Shown here in pieces: positions 25,471-34,013 of a stretch of DNA of 64,000 nt. Source of the DNA: Limnoglobus roseus (GTDB taxonomy: Bacteria; Planctomycetota; Planctomycetia; Gemmatales; Gemmataceae). The DNA lies in NCBI RefSeq assembly GCF_008254045.1, contig NZ_CP042425.1:5952001-6016000 (forward strand), read 5' to 3'. Under the pieces are notes generated by a model. It was not told the DNA's origin, searched no databases, and was given only the letters and a program-made list of their open reading frames with translations. Every line of letters starts with the position of its first letter. The first letter of the stretch is position 1. The translations under genes and the position numbers were made by a program.

Positions 25471-26034
25471 ATGCCGTGGGCCCTCGTCGTTTTCATCGTC
25501 GTCGTCGCGGTGGTGAGTGCGATTGCGCAGACGATCAAGAAGCAGCAGGACAACCAACCGCCGCCCCCGCGTCGCCGGCCGAACCGTTCGAACGCGGGCG
25601 GCGTGAAGACCGGGTCCAGCGACATGGACCGCTTCCTACAGGAGATCGAGAAACTGCGGAAGCGGCCCGGCGGCGAAGAGTCGAAGAAGCCCGCCAAGAA
25701 CGGCCGCGGCGGGAAGGCCGTGCCAACGGTTGCCCCCGTCAAACGGCCGAAGCGGTCGGACGGCGTGCCCACGATTGCGCCGTCGCAACGGGTGGACCGC
25801 TTGCCGGCCGCGACCGTCCTACCGACGCCCCCACTTCCGAGCAGTGAACCGTCGCCGATCAGCCAATCGGCCCCGCAACCGGACGACGCCCCGTCCGTTT
25901 CCCGCGCTCCGAAACCTGTTGGCAAAACGCAATTCGGCCGCAGCCTGCTTGAGATGTTGGGCGACAAACAATCGCTTCCCCTCGCCGTCGTTTTGAACGA
26001 GGTCCTCGGCCCGCCGAAGTGCAAGCAGAAGTAA
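25471..26034 (+). CDS. Single-pass proline-rich protein of the NfeD/FloA unit
   Basis: A 187-aa protein not assigned to a family. One N-terminal helix (WALVVFIVVVAVVSAIAQTI, residues 3-22) is followed by a PPPPRRRPNRSN stretch, a short charged helix (DMDRFLQEIEKLRKR), a low-complexity Pro/Ser/Lys region and a conserved-looking C-terminal piece (FGRSLLEMLGDKQSLPLAVVLNEVLG). It is 33 bases after floA on the same strand and is probably the fourth gene of the unit; similar proteins often follow floA in planctomycetes, from memory. Function unknown. Confidence 0.7.
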   Translation: MPWALVVFIVVVAVVSAIAQTIKKQQDNQPPPPRRRPNRSNAGGVKTGSSDMDRFLQEIEKLRKRPGGEESKKPAKNGRGGKAVPTVAPVKRPKRSDGVPTIAPSQRVDRLPAATVLPTPPLPSSEPSPISQSAPQPDDAPSVSRAPKPVGKTQFGRSLLEMLGDKQSLPLAVVLNEVLGPPKCKQK

Positions 26035-26160
26035 TCCGATGGCCCCGGCCTGACCGCCGGGAGCACCCCATCGGGACTTGATGTTGCGTCGTTTTCCCCG
26101 GCTGCGTATAGTCCTTCACTTCTGTCACCAAACTCGCCGTGCCACTGGGAAGGAACCCGC

Positions 26161-27222
26161 ATGGCCCTGGCCTTTCCGCCAGCCGACGAAACGACCGACC
26201 CGGCCCTCCGAACGCGCCCGACCCAAGCGGCGCCTTCGGAAGTCGCGGTTCCGCGTCTGAGCGTGGTGGTCGTCAACTTTTGCCAGTGGCAGAACACCGC
26301 CCGGCTGACCCGGCAACTTCGCCACTCCGACGCCGTCCGCGCCGGCGAGGCCAACGTCGTCATCGTCGACAACGGCTCGCCCGCCGAACAGGTGATGAAA
26401 AACCTCCGTGGCCTCCGCGGCGTCAAGGTGGAACTCAACTCCGCCAACCTCGGCTTCGCGGCGGCTGTGAACCGCGGTGTTCGGGTCGGCCCATCCGAGT
26501 GGGTGCTCCTACTCAATCCTGACGTGACGGTCGAAGACGGCTTTCTCGACGAAGTGCTCGTCGCGGTGGACGCGGCCGTGAAGCACGACTCGGCGACCGG
26601 GGTCATCGGCTTCCGCCTGCTGAACGCCGATGGAACCGACCAGGCCTCGGCCGGCCACTTCCCGACGTTCGCGTCCACCCTGAAGGGCTTGTTCCTCCCC
26701 CGCTCGCGGCGGAAGTGCCATCACCAATCGAGCCAGGACCGCCGCCAAGTCCAATGGGTCACGGGCGGTTGCCTGTTGGTGCGGCGGGATTGCTTCCAGG
26801 AACTCGGCGGCCTCGACGAGCGATTCTTCCTCTACTACGAGGACGTCGATTTCTGCCGGCGCGTCCAGCAGTTCGGCCGGACCGTCTGGTACGACCCGCG
26901 CGTGGCCGTGACGCACCACTGGCCGTTACACAAGCGGACCGTTCCGGCCCCACTGCGGTTCATTACCCGGCACGCCCTGCTCACCTTCGCCGGCCGGCAC
27001 TGGAAGCCGTGGCAACGCGCGGCCCTCCGTCGCCTCGTTCACGCCGAGGCGAGGGCACGGGAAGGAGTGGCCCGGTGGCGTGGAGATTCCGTCGCGGCCG
27101 CGTGCTACCGCGAACTCCGGCTGCAAACGTCGCGAAAAAAGGCCCACCCGGCCGACGTCTCCTTCGTGGCCCAATTCCTCCGGCCGATCGCGGCCGCCCA
27201 GGACACCCCTTCCGAGCCATGA
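26161..27222 (+). CDS. Family 2 glycosyltransferase (rhamnosyltransferase-like)
   Basis: A 353-aa cytoplasmic enzyme. After a 30-residue leader, LSVVVVNFCQWQNTARL starts the GT-A fold, followed by VVIVDNGSP, NLGFAAAVNRGV, LLLNPDVTVEDGFL (DxT in place of DxD) and YYEDVDFCRRVQQFG, the ED pair of WbbL/RfbN-like transferases. It likely adds a deoxyhexose or similar sugar to a surface glycan. Its stop overlaps the next glycosyltransferase as ATGA, so the two are coupled. Confidence 0.88.
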   Translation: MALAFPPADETTDPALRTRPTQAAPSEVAVPRLSVVVVNFCQWQNTARLTRQLRHSDAVRAGEANVVIVDNGSPAEQVMKNLRGLRGVKVELNSANLGFAAAVNRGVRVGPSEWVLLLNPDVTVEDGFLDEVLVAVDAAVKHDSATGVIGFRLLNADGTDQASAGHFPTFASTLKGLFLPRSRRKCHHQSSQDRRQVQWVTGGCLLVRRDCFQELGGLDERFFLYYEDVDFCRRVQQFGRTVWYDPRVAVTHHWPLHKRTVPAPLRFITRHALLTFAGRHWKPWQRAALRRLVHAEARAREGVARWRGDSVAAACYRELRLQTSRKKAHPADVSFVAQFLRPIAAAQDTPSEP

Positions 27223-28133
27223 GCCTCACATTTTCCATCGTGATCCCGTCGCACAAGCGTGCCGACCTGTTACGCCTTTGCCTTGATTCCCTTCAAGATC
27301 ACGCCCCGCCGGGCACGCAGGTTATCGTGGTCGATGACGGCTCCCCTGGCGCGATCGTCTCTAGTACGGCGGAAGACTTCCCGTTCGTCAGGGTCGTCCG
27401 ACACGAAAAGTCACAAGGCTTCTGCGTCGCTGCAAATCGGGGCATCGCCGCCGCGACCGGCGACGTGGTCGAAATGCTCAACGACGACACGGAAGTGACG
27501 GCCGGTTGGGCCGAGGCTGCGCTGCGGTGGTTCGCCGATCCGAAGATCGGGGCCGTGGCTCCGCTGGTTTTGCAGAACGAACCCGCGCGCCGCGAACTCG
27601 GGCTTCCCCCACGGATCGACACCGCCGGCGACGAGTACGATCCCGGCGGCTACGCCATCAAACGCGGCCACAACGAGCCATTTCACCCGGGCGGCCCGTA
27701 TTCGCTACCCCGGCCGGTCTGGGGCGTCTCCGCAGCCGCCGGGTTTTATCGCCGACAGGCACTCGTCGAAGCGGGCGGATTCCCCGAATCGTTCGGGGCG
27801 TACTTCGACGACGTGGACCTGTCGTTTCGCATCCGCAATCGCGGCTATCAGATTTGTTACGAACCGACCGCCGTCGTCTGGCATCGCGTCTCGGCGAGTT
27901 ACGGTCGTCGGCCAAGTCGTCGGGTGATCGAGATGCAGTCACGGAATGAGGAACTCGTTTTCTGGCGGAACACCCGCGGGCAACAACTTTGGCTTCACCT
28001 GCCACGCCACTTGGGAGTACTGGCAGCAAAGTCACTTCGAAGAGCACAGGAACAGACTCTTTTTGCGTGGTCGCTAGGCCGTTTTCGGGCGTGGGGCGAA
28101 TTGGTGTCTAGATCGTGTGCACGAATTGCCTAG
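27219..28133 (+). CDS. Family 2 glycosyltransferase
   Basis: A 304-aa enzyme starting FSIVIPSHKRADLLRLCLDSL with VIVVDDGSPG, GFCVAANRGIAAATGD, MLNDDTEVTAGW (NDDT as donor-site motif) and FDDVDLSFRIRNRGY. The region 165-185 (PGGPYSLPRPVWGVSAAAG) replaces the usual acceptor loop. Start ATG 27219-27221 overlaps the stop of the preceding transferase. Together they form a two-gene glycan unit ending at the hairpin 28227-28259. Confidence 0.88.
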   Translation: MSLTFSIVIPSHKRADLLRLCLDSLQDHAPPGTQVIVVDDGSPGAIVSSTAEDFPFVRVVRHEKSQGFCVAANRGIAAATGDVVEMLNDDTEVTAGWAEAALRWFADPKIGAVAPLVLQNEPARRELGLPPRIDTAGDEYDPGGYAIKRGHNEPFHPGGPYSLPRPVWGVSAAAGFYRRQALVEAGGFPESFGAYFDDVDLSFRIRNRGYQICYEPTAVVWHRVSASYGRRPSRRVIEMQSRNEELVFWRNTRGQQLWLHLPRHLGVLAAKSLRRAQEQTLFAWSLGRFRAWGELVSRSCARIA

Positions 28134-28226
28134 AAACTGTGCAAGATGCGACTGGTCCCGATCTGTGAAAAGAACAATTCATCCACTGTAAATATCTGCC
28201 GATAATAGACTTGCAGAAGATGTACT

Positions 28227-28259
28227 TTGCAGCCCGAAAAATTGGCACGCGGGCTGCAA
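28227..28259 (+). terminator. Hairpin ending the glycosyltransferase pair
   Basis: TTGCAGCCCG (28227-28236) pairs perfectly with CGGGCTGCAA (28250-28259), with a 13-base loop and AT-rich sequence after it. Probable terminator of the upstream plus-strand unit. Confidence 0.65.
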
Positions 28260-28280
28260 TTATCTATTTCGTTAGTCTAA

Positions 28281-28320
28281 GCCGGTTCGCTAACGGAGGG
28301 AGAGGCCGTTAGCGAGCCGG
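28281..28320 (-). terminator. Terminator after tyrS
   Basis: Bases 28282-28296 pair with 28306-28320 with a single G-U, nine-base loop; flanking T-run (TTTT) is on the plus side. It lies just after the tyrS stop and is likely bidirectional. Confidence 0.7.
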
Positions 28321-28330
28321 TTTTGTCATT

Positions 28331-29554
28331 TCATACTAACTTCACTCGAACAAGCTTCCGACCCAATCTTGCTATCAATCCATCCGCAACCGGTACGGTG
28401 GCTTTCTCGTCAACGGGTTTTGCGCGGTCGGGGCCATAGTTAAACGCGCCCTCCTTGATCTTCTGCCGAGCTTCGTTGTTACTTTTGCAGAAACCGCACA
28501 TCACGATCAGTTTGATCGCGGGCATGGCCCCATCGACGATGTCCGACGCTTTCAGGCTCACGTCGGGAATCTGCTCTGGATCGCCGCCCGTCTCGAACTG
28601 ACGTTTCCATTCGGCCAAGACGTGCTCGGCCCCCGAATCGCCGTAGTAGAACTTCACGACTTCCGCCCCGAGCCGCTTCTTTGCCTCGTTCGGCTTCCCG
28701 TCCAGAATCGTTTGCAGTTCTACCGATGTAACATCGGTCAGTAACTCAAACCACTCCCGCATGAGGTCGTCGGGGATGCGCATCGTCTTGCCGAACTGCT
28801 CCTTCGCCGTTTCGCCGACGCCGATGTAGTTGCCGACACTCTTCCCCATCTTCTTCACGCCATCGGTGCCGCGGAGGATCGGCAGAGTTAGGCAGACCTG
28901 CGGTTCCTGGCCGACTTCCCGTTGCAGGTCGCGGCCGACCATCAGGTTGAAGAGTTGTTCGGTGCCACCGAGTTCCACGTCGGCCTGGATTTCGACGCTG
29001 TCCCACCCTTGCAGCAGCGGGTAGAGGCACTCGTGCAGGTAGATCGGCACCGACGGTTCGGCCCGAAAGCGATTGCTGAAGTCTTCGCGGGCGAGTAACT
29101 GCTGTACCGTCGCCCGGCCGAGCAACCGCAGCATGTCGGCGAATGTCCACTTCCCGAACCAGCAGTCGTTCCGCACGACTTCGGCCTTCGTCGTGTCCAC
29201 GACTTTCGCGATCTGCGTCAGGTAGTTCTCGGCGTTTTGCTCGATGCGGGCGGCGTCCAACCCCTTGCGGGACTCGTCGCGGCCGGACGGGTCGCCGACC
29301 ATTGCTGTTGCGGTGCCGATGATGAGCACGGCCGTGTGGCCGAGTTCCTGGAACTGTCGCAGCTTCCGCAACGGAACGGTGTGGCCGAGGTGAACGTCGA
29401 AGCCGGTCGGGTCGATGCCGTACTTCACCCGCAGGGGTTTGCCGGTCTTGAAGCTGCGCTCCAACTTCTGCCGCAGTTCGGCCGACTTCTCGACGTGCGA
29501 CGCCCCACGGAGTAGGATCGAAAGCTGTTCCTCGACCGGACGAAAACTCGACAT
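28331..29554 (-). CDS. tyrS: Tyrosyl-tRNA synthetase
   Basis: Class I enzyme charging tRNA-Tyr. The 407-aa protein has YGIDPTGFDVHLGHTV with HLGH at 55-58, the tyrosine/tRNA-binding region LQGWDSVEIQADVELGGTEQ, and KKMGKSVGN as the KMSKS loop. The C-terminal S4-like domain is visible in IKLIVMCGFCKSNNEARQKIKEGAF. This is the TyrZ/longer type with QxDxE-like spacing rather than the short TyrRS. Last gene of the ffh-to-tyrS minus-strand block, separated by about 120 bases from yraN. Confidence 0.95.
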   Translation of the reverse strand: MSSFRPVEEQLSILLRGASHVEKSAELRQKLERSFKTGKPLRVKYGIDPTGFDVHLGHTVPLRKLRQFQELGHTAVLIIGTATAMVGDPSGRDESRKGLDAARIEQNAENYLTQIAKVVDTTKAEVVRNDCWFGKWTFADMLRLLGRATVQQLLAREDFSNRFRAEPSVPIYLHECLYPLLQGWDSVEIQADVELGGTEQLFNLMVGRDLQREVGQEPQVCLTLPILRGTDGVKKMGKSVGNYIGVGETAKEQFGKTMRIPDDLMREWFELLTDVTSVELQTILDGKPNEAKKRLGAEVVKFYYGDSGAEHVLAEWKRQFETGGDPEQIPDVSLKASDIVDGAMPAIKLIVMCGFCKSNNEARQKIKEGAFNYGPDRAKPVDEKATVPVADGLIARLGRKLVRVKLV

Positions 29555-29674
29555 GACTTCCCCACACTTCTAGCCGCAGATCGACGCGGATGTACGCAGA
29601 TCGGAAGAAGACTCAATTCTATGGTTTTCGGATCGGTCTGCGTTTCTCGGCGTTGATCTGCCGTGAAGACGATT

Positions 29675-30115
29675 TCAATGCCACATCTGATGCCGACCGA
29701 CGGCCTCGAAGGCATGACGGACGTGATGATAGACGGGTTCACTCGCGGCCGGCGGCCAACTGATCGCTAGCACGTCGAAGCGGGCGTTCACCTTACCCAG
29801 CAATCTGCGGCGGGCGAGATATCGAACGGCGGCCTCGGTGAGCTTCTTTTGCTTGGTGAAGTTCACGCTATCGAGGGGCCGGTGCAGATCGTTCGAAGCG
29901 GTCGAGCGGACCTCTACGATGACGATTTCTTGCGTCCGGCGGTCCCACGCGATGATGTCGAGTTCGCCGTGCCGGTCGGAAATGTTGCGGGCCAGGATTT
30001 GTAGGCCGGACTTCGCTAGAAACGTGGCGGCGGCTCGCTCGGAGCGGTCTCCGAACCACCGCCGCCACCACGGCCAGCGACTAAAGCTGACAGGTGGTGG
30101 CGGCTCGTGACTCAT
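29675..30115 (-). CDS. YraN/UPF0102-family nuclease-like protein
   Basis: A 146-aa restriction-endonuclease-fold protein: GDRSERAAATFLAKSGLQIL, NISDRHGELDIIAWD and IVIVEVRST, then the SVNFTKQKKLTEAAVRYLARR segment. The usual VEVK is VEVR here, so one of the core residues differs. Proteins of this family often sit beside rplS/rnhB in bacteria, as here (15 bases after rplS). A role in DNA processing is suggested by fold only. Confidence 0.85.
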   Translation of the reverse strand: MSHEPPPPVSFSRWPWWRRWFGDRSERAAATFLAKSGLQILARNISDRHGELDIIAWDRRTQEIVIVEVRSTASNDLHRPLDSVNFTKQKKLTEAAVRYLARRRLLGKVNARFDVLAISWPPAASEPVYHHVRHAFEAVGRHQMWH

Positions 30116-30130
30116 GATAAGTCGCGGAAG

Positions 30131-30637
30131 TTACTTCTTCGCGGTCTTGGCGGCTTCCTTCGCGGCGGCCTTCTTCGCTTGCCGCTTGCTGGTGCCGCCC
30201 TCGGTCTTCGCCTTGGCGGCGGCTTCCTGTGCGGCCTTTGTTTCGGCTTCCGCCGCGGCCTTGATGGCCTTGTCGATCACGACCTGACGCTTGGCGTCGT
30301 CCTTGATCTTCGTCGCCTTGCCGACGCGGTCGCGGAGGTAGTACAGTTTCGCCCGGCGGACCATACCCGCCTTCTTCACTTCGATCTTGGCGATCCGCGG
30401 CGAGTGAACCAAGAAGATCCGCTCGACGCCTTCGCTCTGCACGAGGCGGCGGACCGTGAAGGTTTCCTTCGCGCCGCTGCCGCTGCGGGAGATGACGGTG
30501 CCGCTGAAGACTTGGGTCCGTTCCTTCACGCCGTCGAGCAACTTCTGGTGAACGTCCACCGTGTCGCCGATGCGGAAGTCGGGGATGTCGTTCTTTTTGT
30601 GGGCGTCTTCGATGAGGGCAATGAGTCGGTTTTGCAT
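30131..30637 (-). CDS. rplS: 50S ribosomal protein L19
   Basis: A 168-aa L19 with the family core IPDFRIGDTVDVHQKLLDGVKERTQ, SRSGSGAKETFTVRRL and YYLRDRVGKATKI. The usual protein is about 115 residues; residues after about 118 form a Lys/Ala-rich tail (AAAEAETKAAQEAAAKAKTE) that is extra and probably disordered. It follows trmD in the classical rpsP-trmD-rplS order with 12 bases between them. Confidence 0.95.
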   Translation of the reverse strand: MQNRLIALIEDAHKKNDIPDFRIGDTVDVHQKLLDGVKERTQVFSGTVISRSGSGAKETFTVRRLVQSEGVERIFLVHSPRIAKIEVKKAGMVRRAKLYYLRDRVGKATKIKDDAKRQVVIDKAIKAAAEAETKAAQEAAAKAKTEGGTSKRQAKKAAAKEAAKTAKK

Positions 30638-30649
30638 GGCTAGTTTCCC

Positions 30650-31321
30650 TTATTTCGTCTCTTCGTGGCTTCGTTGTCTCGATTGTTCGTCACGCCATTT
30701 GGCGATGGCCTGATGGTTGCCGCCTAGCAACACCTCGGGCACGTCCAGACCGCGGAAGTTTCGCGGGCGGGTGTACTGCGGAAACTCCAGCCGTCCGGTT
30801 TCGTTGTGGCTGTCGTCGGCCGCACTCTGCTCGTCACCCAGTACGCCGGGGATGAGGCGAATGACCGTGTCGATCACGACCATCGCCGGCACTTCCCCGC
30901 CGTTGCAGACGAAGTCGCCGACGGACAGTTCCGTCGGCTGCAAAATCTGTCGGATGCGGTCGTCGAACCCTTCGTACCGCCCGCACAGTAACAACAAACG
31001 CGGCTCGGTGGCGAGTTCTTCCACCACTCGCTGTGTTAGTCGTCGGCCGGTCGGCGTCATCATCACCAATCGGCCCGGCGTCTCGGCCTTCATCTGCACG
31101 GCATCAACCGCGTCGATGACGGGTTGGGCCATCATCACCATTCCGGGGCCGCCGCCGTATGGTCGGTCGTCCACGCGGTGGTGTTTGTCCGCCGTCCAGT
31201 CCCGGATGTTCCACAGGTTGATCTGTACCAACCCGGCCTGAATCGCCAGTTTGAGGAGACTCTGGCCGGTATAGCTGGCGAAGATGTCCGGGAAGAGCGT
31301 GAGTACGTCGAAGCGAATCAT
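30650..31321 (-). CDS. trmD: tRNA (guanine-37-N1)-methyltransferase
   Basis: SPOUT methylase that puts m1G at position 37 of tRNAs, preventing frameshifts. The 223-aa form begins MIRFDVLTLFPDIF (canonical) and has NIRDWTADKHHRVDDRPYGGGPGM and LLLCGRYEGFDDRI, SVGDFVCNGGE and RPRNFRGLDVPEVLLGG. Length is slightly short of 240, the C-terminal domain being brief. A GTG eight codons upstream (31343-31345) is an alternative start. Usually rimM would sit just before it; here rpsP ends nine to thirty-three bases upstream. Confidence 0.95.
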   Translation of the reverse strand: MIRFDVLTLFPDIFASYTGQSLLKLAIQAGLVQINLWNIRDWTADKHHRVDDRPYGGGPGMVMMAQPVIDAVDAVQMKAETPGRLVMMTPTGRRLTQRVVEELATEPRLLLLCGRYEGFDDRIRQILQPTELSVGDFVCNGGEVPAMVVIDTVIRLIPGVLGDEQSAADDSHNETGRLEFPQYTRPRNFRGLDVPEVLLGGNHQAIAKWRDEQSRQRSHEETK

Positions 31322-31354
31322 CTTCGACGGCCCGACGGCGTTCACGGGAGGAAC

Positions 31355-31675
31355 TTAGCTCGCGGCGGGGGCTGGTGCGGCCGCGGTAGCAGCCTTCTTG
31401 GCGGCAGCCTCGGCTTCAAGGCCTTCCCATTTCTTCAAGAAGTTCTTGAAGATCGCCTGGCACTGCTCCGACGCGATCGCGCCGACGCTCTGCCAGTACT
31501 TGATGCGGGACGGGACGAGGGTGACGCGCTTTTCCTTTTCGGTCACGTGCGGGTCGTAGGTGCCCAATTCTTCGATAGCCTTCCCGTCACGCGGCTGCCG
31601 CTTGTCGATGGCCACGATGCGGTAGTAGTGACGGTGCGTGCGGCCCATTTGTTTCATGCGAATCACAACAGCCAC
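31355..31675 (-). CDS. rpsP: 30S ribosomal protein S16
   Basis: A 106-aa S16 starting MAVVIRMKQMGRTH and followed by HYYRIVAIDKRQPRDG, LGTYDP and WQSVGAIASEQ. The GTG start (31673-31675) matches the family start and has GAGG upstream with nine-base spacing; a longer frame begins upstream but is not conserved. The tail after about residue 85 is an Ala-rich extension (AAAKKAATAAAPAPAA). It belongs to the ffh-rpsP-trmD-rplS cluster. Confidence 0.95.
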   Translation of the reverse strand: MAVVIRMKQMGRTHRHYYRIVAIDKRQPRDGKAIEELGTYDPHVTEKEKRVTLVPSRIKYWQSVGAIASEQCQAIFKNFLKKWEGLEAEAAAKKAATAAAPAPAAS

Positions 31676-31765
31676 GGTCAAAATCCTCGGCGGAGGCGCA
31701 GTATTCTCAGATGCGTTAGTGTAGGAACGGAAGGAATTGTCGGCCACAGAGCTTACAAAAATCGA

Positions 31766-32368
31766 TCACGGCAGCAGATCGGCGACCCGGATACTCACGG
31801 CCGGGAAGTGGAGTGGGGCGACGGGATCGGTTGGACCGTAGGTTGATCGATCGCGATACGCCGTCGCACCGAGGCCGGCCGGCAAAGGAACGGGATCGCG
31901 GAAGACGAGCAACTGCCGTGATTCAAAATCGAGTACCCAGTAATCGGCAATACCGGCGGTGGCGTACAACTCGGCCTTGTCTGTCACGTCCGTGTCGAAA
32001 GTGGTATCGCTAATTTCGATGACGAGTGGGGATTTTGTGGGGTGGTCAATCACGTAATCGCGCTGCTTGCCCGGGACAACGGCAATGTCCGGCATTGGGT
32101 CGGTGTCGAGCGACAAGACTAATGGCAACTGGACCCGAACGCAGAAGCCCAGAGGAAGGAGGAAACCCAGGGCCTCCAGAACTACGCCAACGGCCACGGC
32201 ATGGGGCGGTTTCATCATGCCCTGCTCCAGAATGACACCGCGTAAAAGGATGAGACGTCGCCCCTCGAACTTGCCGGTCGAGCCCAGGGCATGGAATTCT
32301 TTCACCGTCCATTTCTTGGGCGGAACTTGTCGGACCGCCGATAGAGTTGGCGTGAGGACTGTGGACAT
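31766..32368 (-). CDS. Uma2 (DUF820) family restriction-endonuclease-like protein
   Basis: A 200-aa protein with the PD-(D/E)xK fold layout of Uma2: KWTVKEFHALGSTGKFEGRRLILLRG, HAVAVGVVLEAL, the catalytic region DPMPDIAVVPG (Asp), LVIEISDTTFDTDVTDKAELYATAGIADYWVLD (Glu then Lys). Uma2 genes are highly amplified in planctomycetes and cyanobacteria; their function is not established and may be tied to mobile elements. It lies between ffh and rpsP, breaking the usual translation operon. Confidence 0.85.
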   Translation of the reverse strand: MSTVLTPTLSAVRQVPPKKWTVKEFHALGSTGKFEGRRLILLRGVILEQGMMKPPHAVAVGVVLEALGFLLPLGFCVRVQLPLVLSLDTDPMPDIAVVPGKQRDYVIDHPTKSPLVIEISDTTFDTDVTDKAELYATAGIADYWVLDFESRQLLVFRDPVPLPAGLGATAYRDRSTYGPTDPVAPLHFPAVSIRVADLLP

Positions 32369-32439
32369 GACTTTTCTCTCGGGTTGATCCCACTGGCCCG
32401 CGCTCCACCGCGCAGAGCCTCCGCGTCGCGCCTAAACGA

Positions 32440-33885
32440 TCATCGGCCCCGTTTCTTCTTCTTGCGATCTTCGGCCCGCTCCTTCGCGCTCTTGCGGTGG
32501 CCGGTGTCGCCCTTCGTCTTGATGCCGGCCATCCCGCCGGGCATGAATGCCCCGGCTTTGCCGAGGCCGGACATCATCTTCATCTTCTGGAAGATCGACA
32601 TCTCGCTCATCTGTTTCATCAACGCCCGCACCTGATCGAACTGTGTCAGGAACTGCTTCACCTCCTGCGGTTCGACACCCGCCCCGGCGGCGATGCGGCG
32701 GCGGCGGCTCTGGTCGATCAGGTCGGGGTCGGCCTTCTCCTTCTTCGACATCGAGTCGATCATCCCCTGCACGCGCTTTAACGCCTGCTCCGGGTCCTCG
32801 CCCGGCGGGATCATCTCGGACATCCCCGGCATCCGGCTGATGAGGTCTTTCATCCCCATCTTCGCGATCATCTCGAACTGCTTGCGGAAGTCGTTGAGCG
32901 TGAAGTTCCCCTTCGACAGCTTCTCTTGCTGCTTCTTCAGATCTTCTTCCGACATCTCCTTCTGGATGGCCGCGATCTTCTCGACCACGCCCATCATGTC
33001 GCCCTGGCCGAGAATCCGGCCGGCCATGCGCTCCGGGTGGAACTCTTCGAGCTTATCGACCTTCTCGCCCATCCCCACGAACTTGATCGGCACGCCGGTG
33101 ACGTGCTTGATGGAGAGGGCCGCCCCGCCGCGGGCGTCGCCGTCGAGCTTCGTGAGGATGACGGCGTTCAGTTCGAGGGCGTCGTTGAAGGTCTTCGAGA
33201 CGTTGACCGCTTCCTGCCCGATCATCGCGTCAACGACGAGGTACACTTCGTCCGGCTTCACGAGCTTGTCGATCGACTTCAACTCGCTCATCAACTCTTC
33301 GTCGATTTGCAACCGGCCGGCGGTGTCGAGGATGACGGTGTCGCAGAGCGTCTTCTTCGCCTGGGCGACGGCGTTCTTGCACACGTCCACCGGGCTCGTC
33401 TTCTCGCTGTAGACCGGCACGCCGATCTGCTGGCCGAGCGTCTGAAGTTGCTCGACGGCCCCCGGGCGCTGCAAGTCGGCGGCGGCGAGCAACGGCTTGC
33501 GGCCCTGGGATTTCAGCGTCAGGGCGAGCTTCGCGGCGGTCGTCGTTTTGCCGGACCCCTGCAAGCCGCAGAGCATGAGGACGGCCGGTCGGTCGCCGCG
33601 CTGCGGAATCTTGTGGTCGACCGGCCCCATGAGGCCGACGAGTTCCTCGTAGACGATCTTGATGATCTGTTCGGACGGGTCGACCCGTTCCAAAACGTCC
33701 TGGCCGACCGACTTCGCTTCGACCCGCGCGATGAACTCGGTGACAACGGTCAGGTTCACGTCGGCTTCGAGCAGCGCCCGCCGGACCTCGCGAAGACCTT
33801 CCTTGATGTTCTCCGCCGTCAGTCGGCCGCGGCCGCGGAGTTTCTTGAAAGCATCGGAGAGGCCGCGGGTAATCCCTTCGAACAT
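32440..33885 (-). CDS. ffh: Signal recognition particle GTPase Ffh
   Basis: SRP54 homologue that recognises signal sequences and docks with FtsY at the membrane. The 481-aa protein has the N-domain, the GTPase G1 loop LCGLQGSGKTTTAAKLA, DTAGRLQIDEELM (G3), TKLDGDARGG (G4) and GMGEKVDKLEEF, then a Met-rich M-domain (KMGMKDLISRMPGMSEM; QMSEMSIFQKMKMMSG) and a basic tail. Standard length is about 450, so the tail is slightly long. Divergent from the propeller gene 34014-35393. Confidence 0.97.
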   Translation of the reverse strand: MFEGITRGLSDAFKKLRGRGRLTAENIKEGLREVRRALLEADVNLTVVTEFIARVEAKSVGQDVLERVDPSEQIIKIVYEELVGLMGPVDHKIPQRGDRPAVLMLCGLQGSGKTTTAAKLALTLKSQGRKPLLAAADLQRPGAVEQLQTLGQQIGVPVYSEKTSPVDVCKNAVAQAKKTLCDTVILDTAGRLQIDEELMSELKSIDKLVKPDEVYLVVDAMIGQEAVNVSKTFNDALELNAVILTKLDGDARGGAALSIKHVTGVPIKFVGMGEKVDKLEEFHPERMAGRILGQGDMMGVVEKIAAIQKEMSEEDLKKQQEKLSKGNFTLNDFRKQFEMIAKMGMKDLISRMPGMSEMIPPGEDPEQALKRVQGMIDSMSKKEKADPDLIDQSRRRRIAAGAGVEPQEVKQFLTQFDQVRALMKQMSEMSIFQKMKMMSGLGKAGAFMPGGMAGIKTKGDTGHRKSAKERAEDRKKKKRGR

Positions 33886-34013
33886 GCGTCACCTTGCCGG
33901 GTGGAAATCGTCTCGTGGCGCGTACGCCATCAACCATCACTGTAAGATAAACGCGCGTGACCATCAACCGGACGGCCGCGCGGTGGAATCTCGTTTTCGG
34001 AAGGAACGGCCCC

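Noticed and set aside
23227..25557. 776-codon minus-strand frame opposite nfeD/floA
   Set aside because: Antisense to two recognised genes and has no protein family features.
28243..28258. TGGCACG-N4-CTGCA resembling a sigma54 promoter
   Set aside because: Lies within a hairpin at the end of a convergent gene pair and no plus-strand gene follows.
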